Positions 51,324-60,376 of a stretch of DNA of 64,000 bases are shown here, piece by piece. Source of the DNA: Bog-950 sp964615305. Its GTDB lineage: Bacteria; Bacteroidota; Bacteroidia; Chitinophagales; LD1. The stretch covers positions 393,832 through 457,831 of the forward strand of contig CAZTNA010000002.1 of the NCBI GenBank assembly GCA_964615305.1. Direction: 5' to 3'. How positions within the stretch are numbered: position 1 is the first letter of the stretch; the number at the start of each line of letters is the position of its first letter. The translations under genes and the position numbers were made by a program. Below the pieces are notes generated by a model. That model had not been told where the DNA came from, ran no database searches, and saw only the letters and a program-made list of their open reading frames with translations.

Positions 51324-54251
51324 TTACTTCGCTACAGTAAACAATCTGGTTTGTGTTCTGTTGTTTGGTAAAGTAGCAACTAGCAAATATGTGCCCCCCG
51401 ACAAACCACTAGCATCGAGCTCAAAAAGATTTTCACCTTTCACGTTATTACGAGCCACAAACTCTTTATAAAGTTTTCCGGCTACGTCCATTACCCGGAA
51501 AGTTACTTCGGTAGCTTTGTCGAGAGATAAGGCTATTTTCGCTTTTCCATTAACCGGGTTAGGATAAATGTTCAAATTAGCCAAACCGGTTTCGTAGTTC
51601 TCTTTTGCATTCTCTACTCCTGCTACCAACTGGCAATTGCCATTGGTCAGCGTTGTGCTGCGCCACATACCACGCCCATGGGTTCCAATATAAATTACGC
51701 GGCAGTCAGAGTTGTACAATGGTTTTTCAATCATTCTAAATACCGGCATACGAGGAAATCCGTTGTTCTCTTCTGTCCATGTGCTATTTGCTCTATCCCA
51801 ACTCCAAATACCAAGTTCTGTTGCAATAATAATGGTGTTGGCATCATGCACCACCACATCATAAACAGGCATGTTTGGCAAGCCGGTAACTAATGGAGTC
51901 CAGGTAGTACCCCCGTTTGTTGTTTCAAATACGTGCGGTGCGTTAGCTGAGTTAGCAGAAAAACCTGAAGTAACCGCCACTACGTGGTCGTTATCGTTAG
52001 GGTCAACACATATTCCTTCAATAGCGCGGGTGCTTACATTATAAAGATTAAACCCACCAGATCCTTTGTAAACTATACCTGCTGTAACGTTAGTTCCTAC
52101 TGGGTAAGTTATCGTATCTAAACGGGCATTCAGCCCGTTAAATTTATAAACCTTTCCACTGCTTGTTCCTACATATACCACATCTGCATCGGTACTTTGC
52201 GAAAGACTTTGTGGAACACCTTGCATGGACTGTGTCATCTTAAACCATTTAGGAGTAACACCTACATCCAGGGGTTCGTTTGTTACCCACAAGCCGCAAT
52301 ATGAATGAGCAAAGAAGCGAGAACGTATTTTATCGTAAACCCACAGTGTGTCACCGGCAGTTAAGTCGCTAGACAGAGTTTGCTGAATAGGAAACTTGGC
52401 CGTTTTACTTTGCACGGTAACCTCAGTGCCGGCTGTAAGGGTATTACTTGAAACAAACGGTATTGATTTTAAACCATTGGCAGCATTGTAGCTTTCGCAT
52501 AACCAAAAAGGCGAAATAAACTGTGCATTAGCGTTTTCCTGACCGGCACAACCCGATGGCTGGTTATGGCTTTGCGGATCAATCATTACATCAAAAAATC
52601 CTCCAAAAGAAGTTCCTTTATTTCCTGATCGGTATGTTTCTCCGTAATATATGCCGGCAAAGAAAATACGGGGGTCTATATGCGATATCTCTGCGTATGT
52701 TCCATCACCACCCATCACTTCTTCAGCTGCTCTGCGGGTGTTTCCTAAAAAGTTTACGTAGGCAGTTCCATTATCTTGTGCTCCTCCCATCACTTCTCCC
52801 GATAAGGCGGCAGCCACCGAATAGTTTTGAAAGGTAGCATATCCTCTGTTCTTTACACTAAACGTAGGGTAAGGAAATGCAGTAACAGCATCCATAGATT
52901 TATATACGCCACCATCACAACCTACATACATAACATTCGGATTGTTCTTATCAATTACAATAGCGTGTTTATCGGAGTGAACAAAATACGGGTTCGAGTT
53001 TCCTGCGCCCAAACCTGCATCGGTAAGTTTAGTACCGGTTACGTTACTCCATGTATATAGTTCAACACCGGCCGTATAAACTTTGTTAGGATCTGCCGGA
53101 GAAACAGCAATTGTATTATCATACCAACCCTGATTGTTGCTACCCATTGGATCAAACAACGGGCCTTTGAGGGCTACCGTTGTCCAATGTGCTCCACCAT
53201 CGCCACTTCTGTAAACTCCTTGAGTAGCTCCTGTAGATGCTGCCACAGAAATATAAAGTATGTTAGCGTCAGAAGGGGCAAGTGCAAGTTCAGTTCTACC
53301 CAATGAAGTAGGGAAACCAGGACTACTCACCGAAGTTATTCTGTCCCAGGTAAATCCTGCATTTGGCGATTTTACAAGTTTGTTGTTTCCTCCTACCGTT
53401 GCATAAACATCTATTCCATTAGCGGCCCACTGCACGTCTGCTGCTGAACCGTTTGAAGGTGTTACCTGAGGAATAATGATACCGCTCCATGTTGCACCGC
53501 CATTGGTAGTTTGATAAAGACCTTTACCGGTAGCTATTATCAGGTGGTTGGCATCGCTGGGGTCAACAGCTATTCGGTTGATTAACGAAAAAGTATCGCT
53601 GGCATCCATAACATTGGCCACACCAAACTGATCCGGAGTAATAAGTGTTGGATTATCACTTGCATCTAACTTATAAACCCCGTTACCTATGTTTCCGGAA
53701 TTGAACGAAATTCCACTGGGTTGTGCCAAACCCTCTCCGGTTCCATAGAAAATGGTTCCGTTATTTGCTTGTGCAATACATGTAATGTTGATGCAGGCAT
53801 TTACCGATGTAATATGAGTCCAGTTATTTGCACCATTAGTTGACTTCCACAAACCACCACTCACGGCTCCGGCATAAATGGTGTTGCCTGAAGGGTCGCG
53901 GTTGTCTATCAGAATAGCTCGTGTTCTACCGCCTATATTATCGGGGCCTAGTTCCTCCCATTGCAGGTTAAAAGCGCCACTTCTGGCACCGCCTAATTTC
54001 TTTGCCTCTGCCTCTTTAACAGCATTGTAGTAATACGATGCATGAAACTCTCCGTTTTCATCCAGCATTTTAGCTTGGCGCCACAGCATAGCTTCTTTAA
54101 TTCTGCGGGCTTTGTTAAACTCTCCTTCTTCTTCTTCCCCCTTTGCTTTCTCTAAGCGGAACTCTCCGGGCACTTCGCTGGATAAAAATAGCAGCGCAGC
54201 TATTGATATAAACATAGTAAAGAGCGAAAGGGGTAGCAATGTCTTCTTCAT
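51324..54251 (-). CDS. Large secreted Asp-box (BNR/sortilin-like) propeller protein with T9SS domain
   Basis: The 975-residue protein has an N-terminal hydrophobic signal (MKKTLLPLSLFTMFISIAALLF). A long propeller region carries several Asp-box motifs (TTNGGATWSG, SPNAGFTWDR, SGDGGAHWTT, TTNGGTTWTP) and segments such as VGCDGGVYKSMD and YIGTHGRGMWRST, as in VPS10/sortilin-like or photosystem-stability-factor-like exported proteins. The end from NIYPNPVNGKAKIAL is a T9SS type A sorting domain. Function is unknown; binding of a surface polymer or another protein is an inference. It has its own promoter with an upstream Pho-box-like repeat and its own strong terminator, so it is monocistronic. 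Confidence 0.87.
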   Translation of the reverse strand: MKKTLLPLSLFTMFISIAALLFLSSEVPGEFRLEKAKGEEEEGEFNKARRIKEAMLWRQAKMLDENGEFHASYYYNAVKEAEAKKLGGARSGAFNLQWEELGPDNIGGRTRAILIDNRDPSGNTIYAGAVSGGLWKSTNGANNWTHITSVNACINITCIAQANNGTIFYGTGEGLAQPSGISFNSGNIGNGVYKLDASDNPTLITPDQFGVANVMDASDTFSLINRIAVDPSDANHLIIATGKGLYQTTNGGATWSGIIIPQVTPSNGSAADVQWAANGIDVYATVGGNNKLVKSPNAGFTWDRITSVSSPGFPTSLGRTELALAPSDANILYISVAASTGATQGVYRSGDGGAHWTTVALKGPLFDPMGSNNQGWYDNTIAVSPADPNKVYTAGVELYTWSNVTGTKLTDAGLGAGNSNPYFVHSDKHAIVIDKNNPNVMYVGCDGGVYKSMDAVTAFPYPTFSVKNRGYATFQNYSVAAALSGEVMGGAQDNGTAYVNFLGNTRRAAEEVMGGDGTYAEISHIDPRIFFAGIYYGETYRSGNKGTSFGGFFDVMIDPQSHNQPSGCAGQENANAQFISPFWLCESYNAANGLKSIPFVSSNTLTAGTEVTVQSKTAKFPIQQTLSSDLTAGDTLWVYDKIRSRFFAHSYCGLWVTNEPLDVGVTPKWFKMTQSMQGVPQSLSQSTDADVVYVGTSSGKVYKFNGLNARLDTITYPVGTNVTAGIVYKGSGGFNLYNVSTRAIEGICVDPNDNDHVVAVTSGFSANSANAPHVFETTNGGTTWTPLVTGLPNMPVYDVVVHDANTIIIATELGIWSWDRANSTWTEENNGFPRMPVFRMIEKPLYNSDCRVIYIGTHGRGMWRSTTLTNGNCQLVAGVENAKENYETGLANLNIYPNPVNGKAKIALSLDKATEVTFRVMDVAGKLYKEFVARNNVKGENLFELDASGLSGGTYLLVATLPNNRTQTRLFTVAK

Positions 54252-54285
54252 TCTATAATTGTTTTATGCCTTTTTATAAAGCGGT

Positions 54286-54318
54286 CAAATATATGAGAAT
54301 AAGCGGGGTAAATGCAAA
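54286..54318 (-). promoter_or_regulatory. Promoter of the secreted Asp-box gene
   Basis: On the minus strand TTTG (54315-54318), a 21-nt spacer and TATATTTG (54286-54293) give a full Bacteroidota -33/-7 promoter. The leader to ATG 54251 would be ~30 nt. The direct repeat at 54325-54342 lies 6 bp upstream of the -33 element. Confidence 0.7.
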
Positions 54319-54324
54319 TAATAA

Positions 54325-54342
54325 TTGTCATAGAATTGTCAT
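54325..54342 (-). promoter_or_regulatory. Pho-box-like direct repeat upstream of the secreted Asp-box gene
   Basis: Read toward the gene, the element is ATGACAATTCTATGACAA preceded by an A-run. It differs from the element before the response regulator gene at one of 18 positions and sits 31 bp before the -7 element, against 30 bp there. This placement suits an activator of the OmpR/PhoB type. Confidence 0.6.
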
Positions 54343-54457
54343 TTTTTTACGGTTGGTTTTGTGTTTGTTTTAAGGCTATAAAACAGATAAATATGTGAGT
54401 TACATACAAAATTGTGCGCTTTTCTACATTTGTTGCATCCCCTTTATATCATTAGAA

Positions 54458-55294
54458 ATGAAACTATATACAATTGATACCGGCTATTTTAAGCTAGATG
54501 GAGGAGCCATGTTTGGCGTTGTTCCGAAATTGCTCTGGCAAAAGTTAAACCCACCTGACATCAATAATCTTTGCACCTGGGCCATGCGTTGTTTGCTAAT
54601 AGAAGACGGCAAACAGTTGATACTTATAGACTGTGGGCTGGGAAGCAAGCAAGACATTAAATTTTTTAGTCATTATGAACCCCATGGGAACGATTCACTT
54701 GAAAGTTCGTTAAACAAGCAAGGATTTACATCGGCAGATATTACTGATGTAATACTCACTCACCTGCATTTCGATCATTGCGGAGGGGCAATTGAACGTA
54801 AAGGAGAAAAGCTAATACCTGCATTTAAAAATGCTACTTACTGGAGCAACGAAAACCACTGGCAGTGGGCTATTGAGCCTAATGCCCGTGAAAAAGCTTC
54901 TTTCTTAAAAGAGAATATTCTACCCATACAACAAAGCGGACAGCTAAAATTTGCAGACAACAACAGCACTTCGGTTAACAGTAACATTACACTAAGAACC
55001 GTATCGGGGCATACAGAATGTATGTTTACCCCCTTGATAAATACAGGCAGGCAAACTATTGTTTACTGTGCCGATTTGTTTCCTAGTTTGGCACATATAC
55101 CATTGCATTATGTAATGGCTTACGACACACGGCCACTTTTAACCTTAACAGAAAAGAAAAATTTATTGGACGAAGCAGCCGCTAACAACTACCTGTTGTT
55201 TTTTGAACATGATCGCATTAATGAATGTTGCTCGCTTCAAGAAACAGAGAAAGGTGTCCGGGATAAGGATGTTTTCCGCTTAAGCGAAATTTAA
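54458..55294 (+). CDS. MBL-fold metallo-hydrolase
   Basis: A GTG at 54395 opens the frame, but ATG 54458 (MKLYTIDTGYFKLDGGAMFG) fits the family and gives 278 residues. The metal-binding motif THLHFDHCGG supplies His102, His104, Asp106 and His107. GHTECMFTPLI and FFEHDRIN carry later ligands. The DTGYFKLDGGAMFG start and overall layout resemble lactonase/N-acyl-homoserine-lactonase-like and related hydrolases, but the substrate is not clear. It is cytoplasmic and is followed 5 nt later by the O-antigen-ligase-like gene, so they are probably one operon. Confidence 0.88.
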   Translation: MKLYTIDTGYFKLDGGAMFGVVPKLLWQKLNPPDINNLCTWAMRCLLIEDGKQLILIDCGLGSKQDIKFFSHYEPHGNDSLESSLNKQGFTSADITDVILTHLHFDHCGGAIERKGEKLIPAFKNATYWSNENHWQWAIEPNAREKASFLKENILPIQQSGQLKFADNNSTSVNSNITLRTVSGHTECMFTPLINTGRQTIVYCADLFPSLAHIPLHYVMAYDTRPLLTLTEKKNLLDEAAANNYLLFFEHDRINECCSLQETEKGVRDKDVFRLSEI

Positions 55295-55299
55295 TACCG

Positions 55300-57219
55300 A
55301 TGCAGAAAAAAGATTCGAAAAAAAAGTCTGACCATTCGCGTAAGCAAACTGTTTCGCCTAACTCGGGCAATTTTTTAACGGCTGAAAATTTTATGCTTTT
55401 GCTTCCGGCATTGCTCCCGCTTTTGTATTCAGACAAGGCGGTAGATGTAACCGTGCCGGTGCGATACTTTTTCTTGAGTTTGTTTTTGCTGGTCTATCTG
55501 CTTGTATTTCGCATGATAAGCCGTAAACAGCTACAATGGAGCTCATCAGTTCTGCTAAATACGGTTTTTGGGTTAAGTGTTGGTTTTGCTGCCTGGCAAA
55601 TGGTAACTATGGGCAGTGCGGTAAACAAGCCGGCCGTGTATTACGAAGTTTCGCTGCAGATGCTGATGACCACTCTTCTGTTTGTGTTGTTATACCATTT
55701 TAATACATCTGTAAATGCTGCTTTGAACTTCAGTAAGGTATTATTAGTTGTTTCATTACTGCAATCATTTATTGGCTTTTGCCAGTTGTATGAGGTTGGT
55801 TTTTTAAACATACCCGGGCACAGCTCACCTTATGCGCTTAATGCAAATGGAAATTTTTTCGGCTCGGCACAAATGCTACTCCTACCATTTGTGTTATACG
55901 TGTGGTATGCTGCCGAAAAACCATGGAAAACATTATCTGCCCTAGCATTGACCGGAATTTTAGTATCACTAATTAGTTCAAAAACACGAGCTGCCTGGTT
56001 AGGATCAGCAGTAGTAGTTAGTTTAAGCGTATTGCTCATTGCTGTTTTTGTTGCTGAAGAAAGAAAGCGGTGGTTGAAGCTTTCGGCCTATGTAGCCTTG
56101 GCTATTCCGATACTGGCGGTCGTGTTAATTTTTACGGCCCCTGATGGTAAGTTAGCAAAAGCGCTAACAGAAAGAACCGGAATAAATGCGACTAGCGCTG
56201 ATACAACCAACCACTCATCACAAACGGCAAAAGACCGGTTGGTAATTTGGAAAAAAACAACCGCTATAATTCAACAACACCCGATTACAGGTGTGGGTGC
56301 AGGTAATTGGAAACTGATTGTACCTTTATACGGAACCGAAGGCACTGCCTGGCAAAATGCTTCTTATGTGCCGGATCATGTTCACAATATTTACTTACAG
56401 GTTGCAGCAGAAACCGGTATTCCGGGCGCACTACTCTACTTTGGTGTTTTTGTTCTGATGGCATTCATGGCTTTAAAAGTATTAACCAACCAGGTTTTAT
56501 CGGCAAAAAAAATACTGGTGGTGTTGATGTTGGCGGGTATGGCAGGGTATCTTACCGATGGCTTCTTCAGTTTTGCCAATCAAAGAATAGAGCATTTGCT
56601 TTATGCAACTGTTATGATGGCCATTGTTATGCAGGTATATGACTCTGAGTTAAACGGTGATAAAAAATTTTCAATACCTATGGGAGTTTACATATTGTTA
56701 GCGGCAGTAGCGGGCTTTAACTTGTACTTTGGTTATCATAAATACAATTTCGAAAAACAACTAAACAGAGTTCGCGCCTATGAGAAAAAACAAAACTACC
56801 AGAAAGCAATTAGCGAAGGAGCCCTTGGCAAAAACGCATTGGTAAAAACCGATGAAGTGGGCACGTCTATAGAATCGCACACAGCATTGGCATATAAAAA
56901 CTTAAAAGATTTCCCAACTGCACTAAATGAAATTCGCAAAGCAGAAAAAATAAACCCCGGCAACTCGAAAGTGTATAACACCATGGGAACAATATATACC
57001 GACATGACCAAATTCGATTCTGCTGTATTATGCTACAACAGGGCACTCGAACTTAACGGCAAAATGGAAGTTGCGCTAAAAAATCTGACGGTTAACTATT
57101 TTCAACTTAAAAATTATTCGGCAGCTGTAGCCACTATGAACCGATGGGACAACTCTAAAGATTCGTTTTTTATATCGCTGAAAGCCGAGTGCGAACTACA
57201 ATTACACCAACAGAAATGA
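55300..57219 (+). CDS. O-antigen ligase family membrane protein with C-terminal TPR
   Basis: The 639-residue protein has ~11-12 membrane helices in the first ~470 residues. The Wzy_C-type region shows SSKTRAAWLGSAVV (Arg in a cytoplasmic or periplasmic loop) and TGVGAGNWK...VPDHVHNIYLQVAAETGIPG with the conserved His. The last ~140 residues are TPR repeats (KVYNTMGTIYTDMTKFDSAVLCYNRALEL). Such proteins join polysaccharide to lipid A core, or glycans to proteins; TPR-bearing ones may be protein O-oligosaccharyltransferases. The choice cannot be made here. It follows the MBL gene by 5 nt. Confidence 0.85.
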   Translation: MQKKDSKKKSDHSRKQTVSPNSGNFLTAENFMLLLPALLPLLYSDKAVDVTVPVRYFFLSLFLLVYLLVFRMISRKQLQWSSSVLLNTVFGLSVGFAAWQMVTMGSAVNKPAVYYEVSLQMLMTTLLFVLLYHFNTSVNAALNFSKVLLVVSLLQSFIGFCQLYEVGFLNIPGHSSPYALNANGNFFGSAQMLLLPFVLYVWYAAEKPWKTLSALALTGILVSLISSKTRAAWLGSAVVVSLSVLLIAVFVAEERKRWLKLSAYVALAIPILAVVLIFTAPDGKLAKALTERTGINATSADTTNHSSQTAKDRLVIWKKTTAIIQQHPITGVGAGNWKLIVPLYGTEGTAWQNASYVPDHVHNIYLQVAAETGIPGALLYFGVFVLMAFMALKVLTNQVLSAKKILVVLMLAGMAGYLTDGFFSFANQRIEHLLYATVMMAIVMQVYDSELNGDKKFSIPMGVYILLAAVAGFNLYFGYHKYNFEKQLNRVRAYEKKQNYQKAISEGALGKNALVKTDEVGTSIESHTALAYKNLKDFPTALNEIRKAEKINPGNSKVYNTMGTIYTDMTKFDSAVLCYNRALELNGKMEVALKNLTVNYFQLKNYSAAVATMNRWDNSKDSFFISLKAECELQLHQQK

Positions 57220-57249
57220 GCAAGCACTTTTTCAATTCACAAATTCGTG

Positions 57250-57257
57250 TAGGTTTG
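57250..57257 (+). promoter_or_regulatory. -7 promoter element of tRNA-Met
   Basis: TAGGTTTG is a perfect match to the TAnnTTTG -7 element, 10 nt before the tRNA. The -33 position (around 57227-57231) is TTTTT rather than TTTG. Confidence 0.5.
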
Positions 57258-57267
57258 CGCCCCATTT

Positions 57268-57341
<74 letters not shown>

Positions 57342-57377
57342 CAAAACAAATAGGCGGCAGCAGCCGCCATTTTTTTT

Positions 57378-58973
57378 ATGTCAACCACAGAAATAAATAA
57401 GCGCAGAACCTTTGGCATTATATCGCACCCCGATGCCGGTAAAACTACCCTTACCGAAAAACTGCTGCTCTTTGGAGGTGCTATTCAAACTGCCGGTGCA
57501 GTTAAAAGCAACAAAATTAAAAAGACGGCCACCTCCGACTTTATGGAGATAGAAAAACAACGGGGTATTTCTGTAGCTACCTCTGTTATGAGTTTCGAAT
57601 ACCTCAACAAGTTGATTAACATTCTCGACACTCCCGGCCACAAAGATTTTGCAGAAGACACCTACCGTACGCTTACTGCTGTTGACTCGGTTATTATGGT
57701 AGTTGACTCAGTGAAAGGTGTAGAGGCACAAACCCGTAAGTTAATGGAAGTATGCTCTATGCGCAAAACTCCTGTTATTGTTTTCATCAACAAACTAGAC
57801 CGCGAAGGCCGCGACCCTTTCGATTTGCTGGATGAAATTGAAAAGGAGTTAAAAATACGAGTACGCCCTTTATCTTGGCCAATTAACCGCGGTAGTTTGT
57901 TTAAAGGAGTTTACAACCTGCACAAAAAATATCTTAATCTGTTTAAGCCTAGTACAACCAAAGTAGCTGACGAAGTATTACAGATAACCGATATTAACGA
58001 CCAGGAACTAGATAAACTTGTAGGTGAAAAAGATGCTGCACAACTTCGCGAAGATGCCGAAACAGTAGAAATTGTTTACGATTCGTTTAACATTGACGAA
58101 TACCTCAAAGGCAATCTGGCTCCGGTATTTTTTGGTAGTGCAGTCAATAATTTTGGCGTGCAGGAACTACTCGAAACTTTTATAGAAATATCACCGGTTC
58201 CAAGGGGGAGAGAAACAGATGCACGCTTTGTAGAACCCGAAGAAAAAAAGATGACCGGCTTTGTATTTAAAATACATGCCAACCTTGACCCAAAACACCG
58301 TGACCGTATTGCTTTTATGCGCATAGTAAGTGGTAAGTTTGAGCGCCATACATATTACCATCATGTACGGCTCAATAAAAATTTCAGGTTTAGTACACCT
58401 GTAACCTTTATGGCACAGGAAAAAAACATTGTGAATATTGCCTATCCGGGTGATGTGGTAGGGCTTTACGACACAGGCAATTTTAAAATTGGGGATGTGT
58501 TAACCGAAGGTGAAGATTTTCAGATTCGCGGCATACCCTCTTTTTCGCCCGAAATTTTTAAGGAGCTCATTAACACTGACCCTATGAAAAGTAAACAACT
58601 AGAAAAGGGCATTACACAACTTACCGATGAAGGGGTAGCACAGTTGTTTACTCAACAGCCCGGTAACCGTAAATTTGTGGGGGTTGTAGGCGAGCTACAG
58701 TTTGAAGTAATTCAGTATCGCCTTCAGCATGAATATGGAGCAAGCTGCCGTTTTGAACCTATTAATATGACCCGTGCGTGTTGGTTGCGTTCGTCTAATC
58801 AACAGAAGCTCGAAGATTTTATTCGTTTTAAGTCAACTTCTATTGTGCAGGATAAAGACGGCCACACGGTATATCTTGCCCCTTCTGACTGGTTCTTAAA
58901 AATGGAACGCGAGAACAATCCCGAAATTGAGTTTCACTTCAACTCTGAGTTTAAAACAGAAGTAGAAGTTTAA
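57378..58973 (+). CDS. prfC: Peptide chain release factor 3
   Basis: The 531-residue GTPase removes RF1/RF2 from the ribosome after peptide release. G motifs are GIISHPDAGKTTLTEKLL (G1, residues ~13-30), TSDFMEIEKQRGISV (switch I), ILDTPGHKDFAEDTYRTL (G3) and VFINKLDREGRDP (G4). RF3-specific segments are WPINRGSLFKGVYNLHKK and the C-terminal VGVVGELQFEVIQYRLQHEYGASCRFEP. Length fits RF3, not EF-G or TypA. It stands just after tRNA-Met and converges on the VGIGT-repeat gene with a 9 bp gap. Confidence 0.96.
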   Translation: MSTTEINKRRTFGIISHPDAGKTTLTEKLLLFGGAIQTAGAVKSNKIKKTATSDFMEIEKQRGISVATSVMSFEYLNKLINILDTPGHKDFAEDTYRTLTAVDSVIMVVDSVKGVEAQTRKLMEVCSMRKTPVIVFINKLDREGRDPFDLLDEIEKELKIRVRPLSWPINRGSLFKGVYNLHKKYLNLFKPSTTKVADEVLQITDINDQELDKLVGEKDAAQLREDAETVEIVYDSFNIDEYLKGNLAPVFFGSAVNNFGVQELLETFIEISPVPRGRETDARFVEPEEKKMTGFVFKIHANLDPKHRDRIAFMRIVSGKFERHTYYHHVRLNKNFRFSTPVTFMAQEKNIVNIAYPGDVVGLYDTGNFKIGDVLTEGEDFQIRGIPSFSPEIFKELINTDPMKSKQLEKGITQLTDEGVAQLFTQQPGNRKFVGVVGELQFEVIQYRLQHEYGASCRFEPINMTRACWLRSSNQQKLEDFIRFKSTSIVQDKDGHTVYLAPSDWFLKMERENNPEIEFHFNSEFKTEVEV

Positions 58974-58982
58974 CCATACAGG

Positions 58983-60308
58983 TTACTGATAAAATACTTG
59001 CACCACCAACGAACCATTATTCTGAAATCCGGCTGGTGCTGTTGTATTGCCTCCCGCATAAAAGTTGTCGAAGTTATACTTAGCTGCTCGCACCTTATAG
59101 GTATAAGTTCCTGCAGGTAAATTTTCGGTGGTAGTAATTGACCACCCTAAAATTGTTCCTGCCCAACCGGGCGAATCGTTCACATCTATTACTTGAGTGC
59201 CGTTAGGAATAAACGTGCCGTTTCTATCTATACGTACTAAGCAGCCCGACCCTCCCCAGTTTGTAGAAAAAGTTTCTAGCGCTCCGGTTGAAAAAATGTA
59301 CACGTATGCAGCTTTAGTAAGTGTAAATGTTACCGTTAAATTGGTTACATCGGTGTAAGTTGGGTGTGTTACAGTAATAGCAGTTCTTACTGCTGTTGCC
59401 GAGGCGTAAGTCTGTATCACATTTGCGGGCGACTGCCAAACAGGTGCTACACCAGCACCCGATGAAACCAAAACCTGGCCGGAGGTGCCCGGCAAATTAT
59501 TCGGCATCAACGCTCCGCTGAATCTTACATTGCCAGCTATATCTAACTTTTCAGATGGTGCTGCGGTGCCAATACCTACATTTCCTCCTGAAAGCACACG
59601 GGCTCTTTCTGTGCCGTTGGTTTTAATTACCCAATCGGCCGCATCAGTAGTGCCAATAAAATGGGTGCCGGGGGTGGTGTTGGCATTGCCTAACAATGCC
59701 CAACCGGTGGTAGTTGTTAACACTTTGCTCCATGCAGTGTTTGCTGCATTGTTGGTTTTACGGTACCACAGATCCTGATCGTAAAAACTGCCTGCTATTT
59801 GTAATGCATAATTATTGGAATTGTTGCTGTGGCGCGTATCAATCAGGTGCCACCAACTGGCAGCTCCGGTGGGGTAATTAGTTGGGTTGGCAGTTTCAAA
59901 AAATCCACTCTGTGCACCGGCATTACCCTGTAACCCTGCGTTATCTCTCCATTCTGTTCGTACATTACTGTTTCCGAAAGCAAAAGTACCGTTGGCTAAG
60001 TCTAGGCGGTATGCCGGTGTAGCTGTGCCAATGCCTACGTTGCCTACGCTTTGTTTTACACGCATACGTTCAATATTGTTAGTGCCTATTACATAGTCTT
60101 GCGCATCGGTAGTGCCTGCCCAATTTTCTGTTGCCCCTATTAGTGTAGTGCCGTAAATGGCCGGAGGAGCAGGGTCATTTGTTCCTGTGTTGCCTATTGT
60201 CCACCAGGCAGTTTTCCGAGCAGGGTTTATTACTTCTGCCTGGCCATACGCACTAAATACCGAAGCAGCCAAAAACAAATTAATTATGCTAAAGCGCAGA
60301 CTTGTCAT
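58983..60308 (-). CDS. VGIGT-repeat tail-fibre-like exported protein
   Basis: The 441-residue protein has a signal peptide (MTSLRFSIINLFLAASVFSAYGQ) and two copies of the hallmark motif: RVKQSVGNVGIGTATPAYRLDLANG (~residue 85-110) and RVLSGGNVGIGTAAPSEKLDIAGNVRFSG (~240-270). Each is preceded by a DYVIGTNN- or DWVIKTNG-type strand. A GTSGQVLVSSGAGVAPVWQSP linker leads to a C-terminal beta-domain with TYTYKVRAAKYNFDNFYAGG. The pattern is common in Bacteroidota exported proteins that resemble phage tail fibres. There are no phage genes nearby. It is probably a structural surface protein; the mechanism of export is not shown, as no T9SS domain is visible. Confidence 0.78.
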   Translation of the reverse strand: MTSLRFSIINLFLAASVFSAYGQAEVINPARKTAWWTIGNTGTNDPAPPAIYGTTLIGATENWAGTTDAQDYVIGTNNIERMRVKQSVGNVGIGTATPAYRLDLANGTFAFGNSNVRTEWRDNAGLQGNAGAQSGFFETANPTNYPTGAASWWHLIDTRHSNNSNNYALQIAGSFYDQDLWYRKTNNAANTAWSKVLTTTTGWALLGNANTTPGTHFIGTTDAADWVIKTNGTERARVLSGGNVGIGTAAPSEKLDIAGNVRFSGALMPNNLPGTSGQVLVSSGAGVAPVWQSPANVIQTYASATAVRTAITVTHPTYTDVTNLTVTFTLTKAAYVYIFSTGALETFSTNWGGSGCLVRIDRNGTFIPNGTQVIDVNDSPGWAGTILGWSITTTENLPAGTYTYKVRAAKYNFDNFYAGGNTTAPAGFQNNGSLVVQVFYQ

Positions 60309-60376
60309 TGTGCCTAATTCTTTCTTCTACGAAAACTAATCAACAGTAAACCTAACCATAAAATGCAGAAATGCAC

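Noticed and set aside
58983..60308. Prophage interpretation of the tail-fibre-like gene
   Set aside because: No terminase, capsid, portal, integrase or lysis genes occur in the window; the VGIGT motif is also common in ordinary exported proteins of this phylum.
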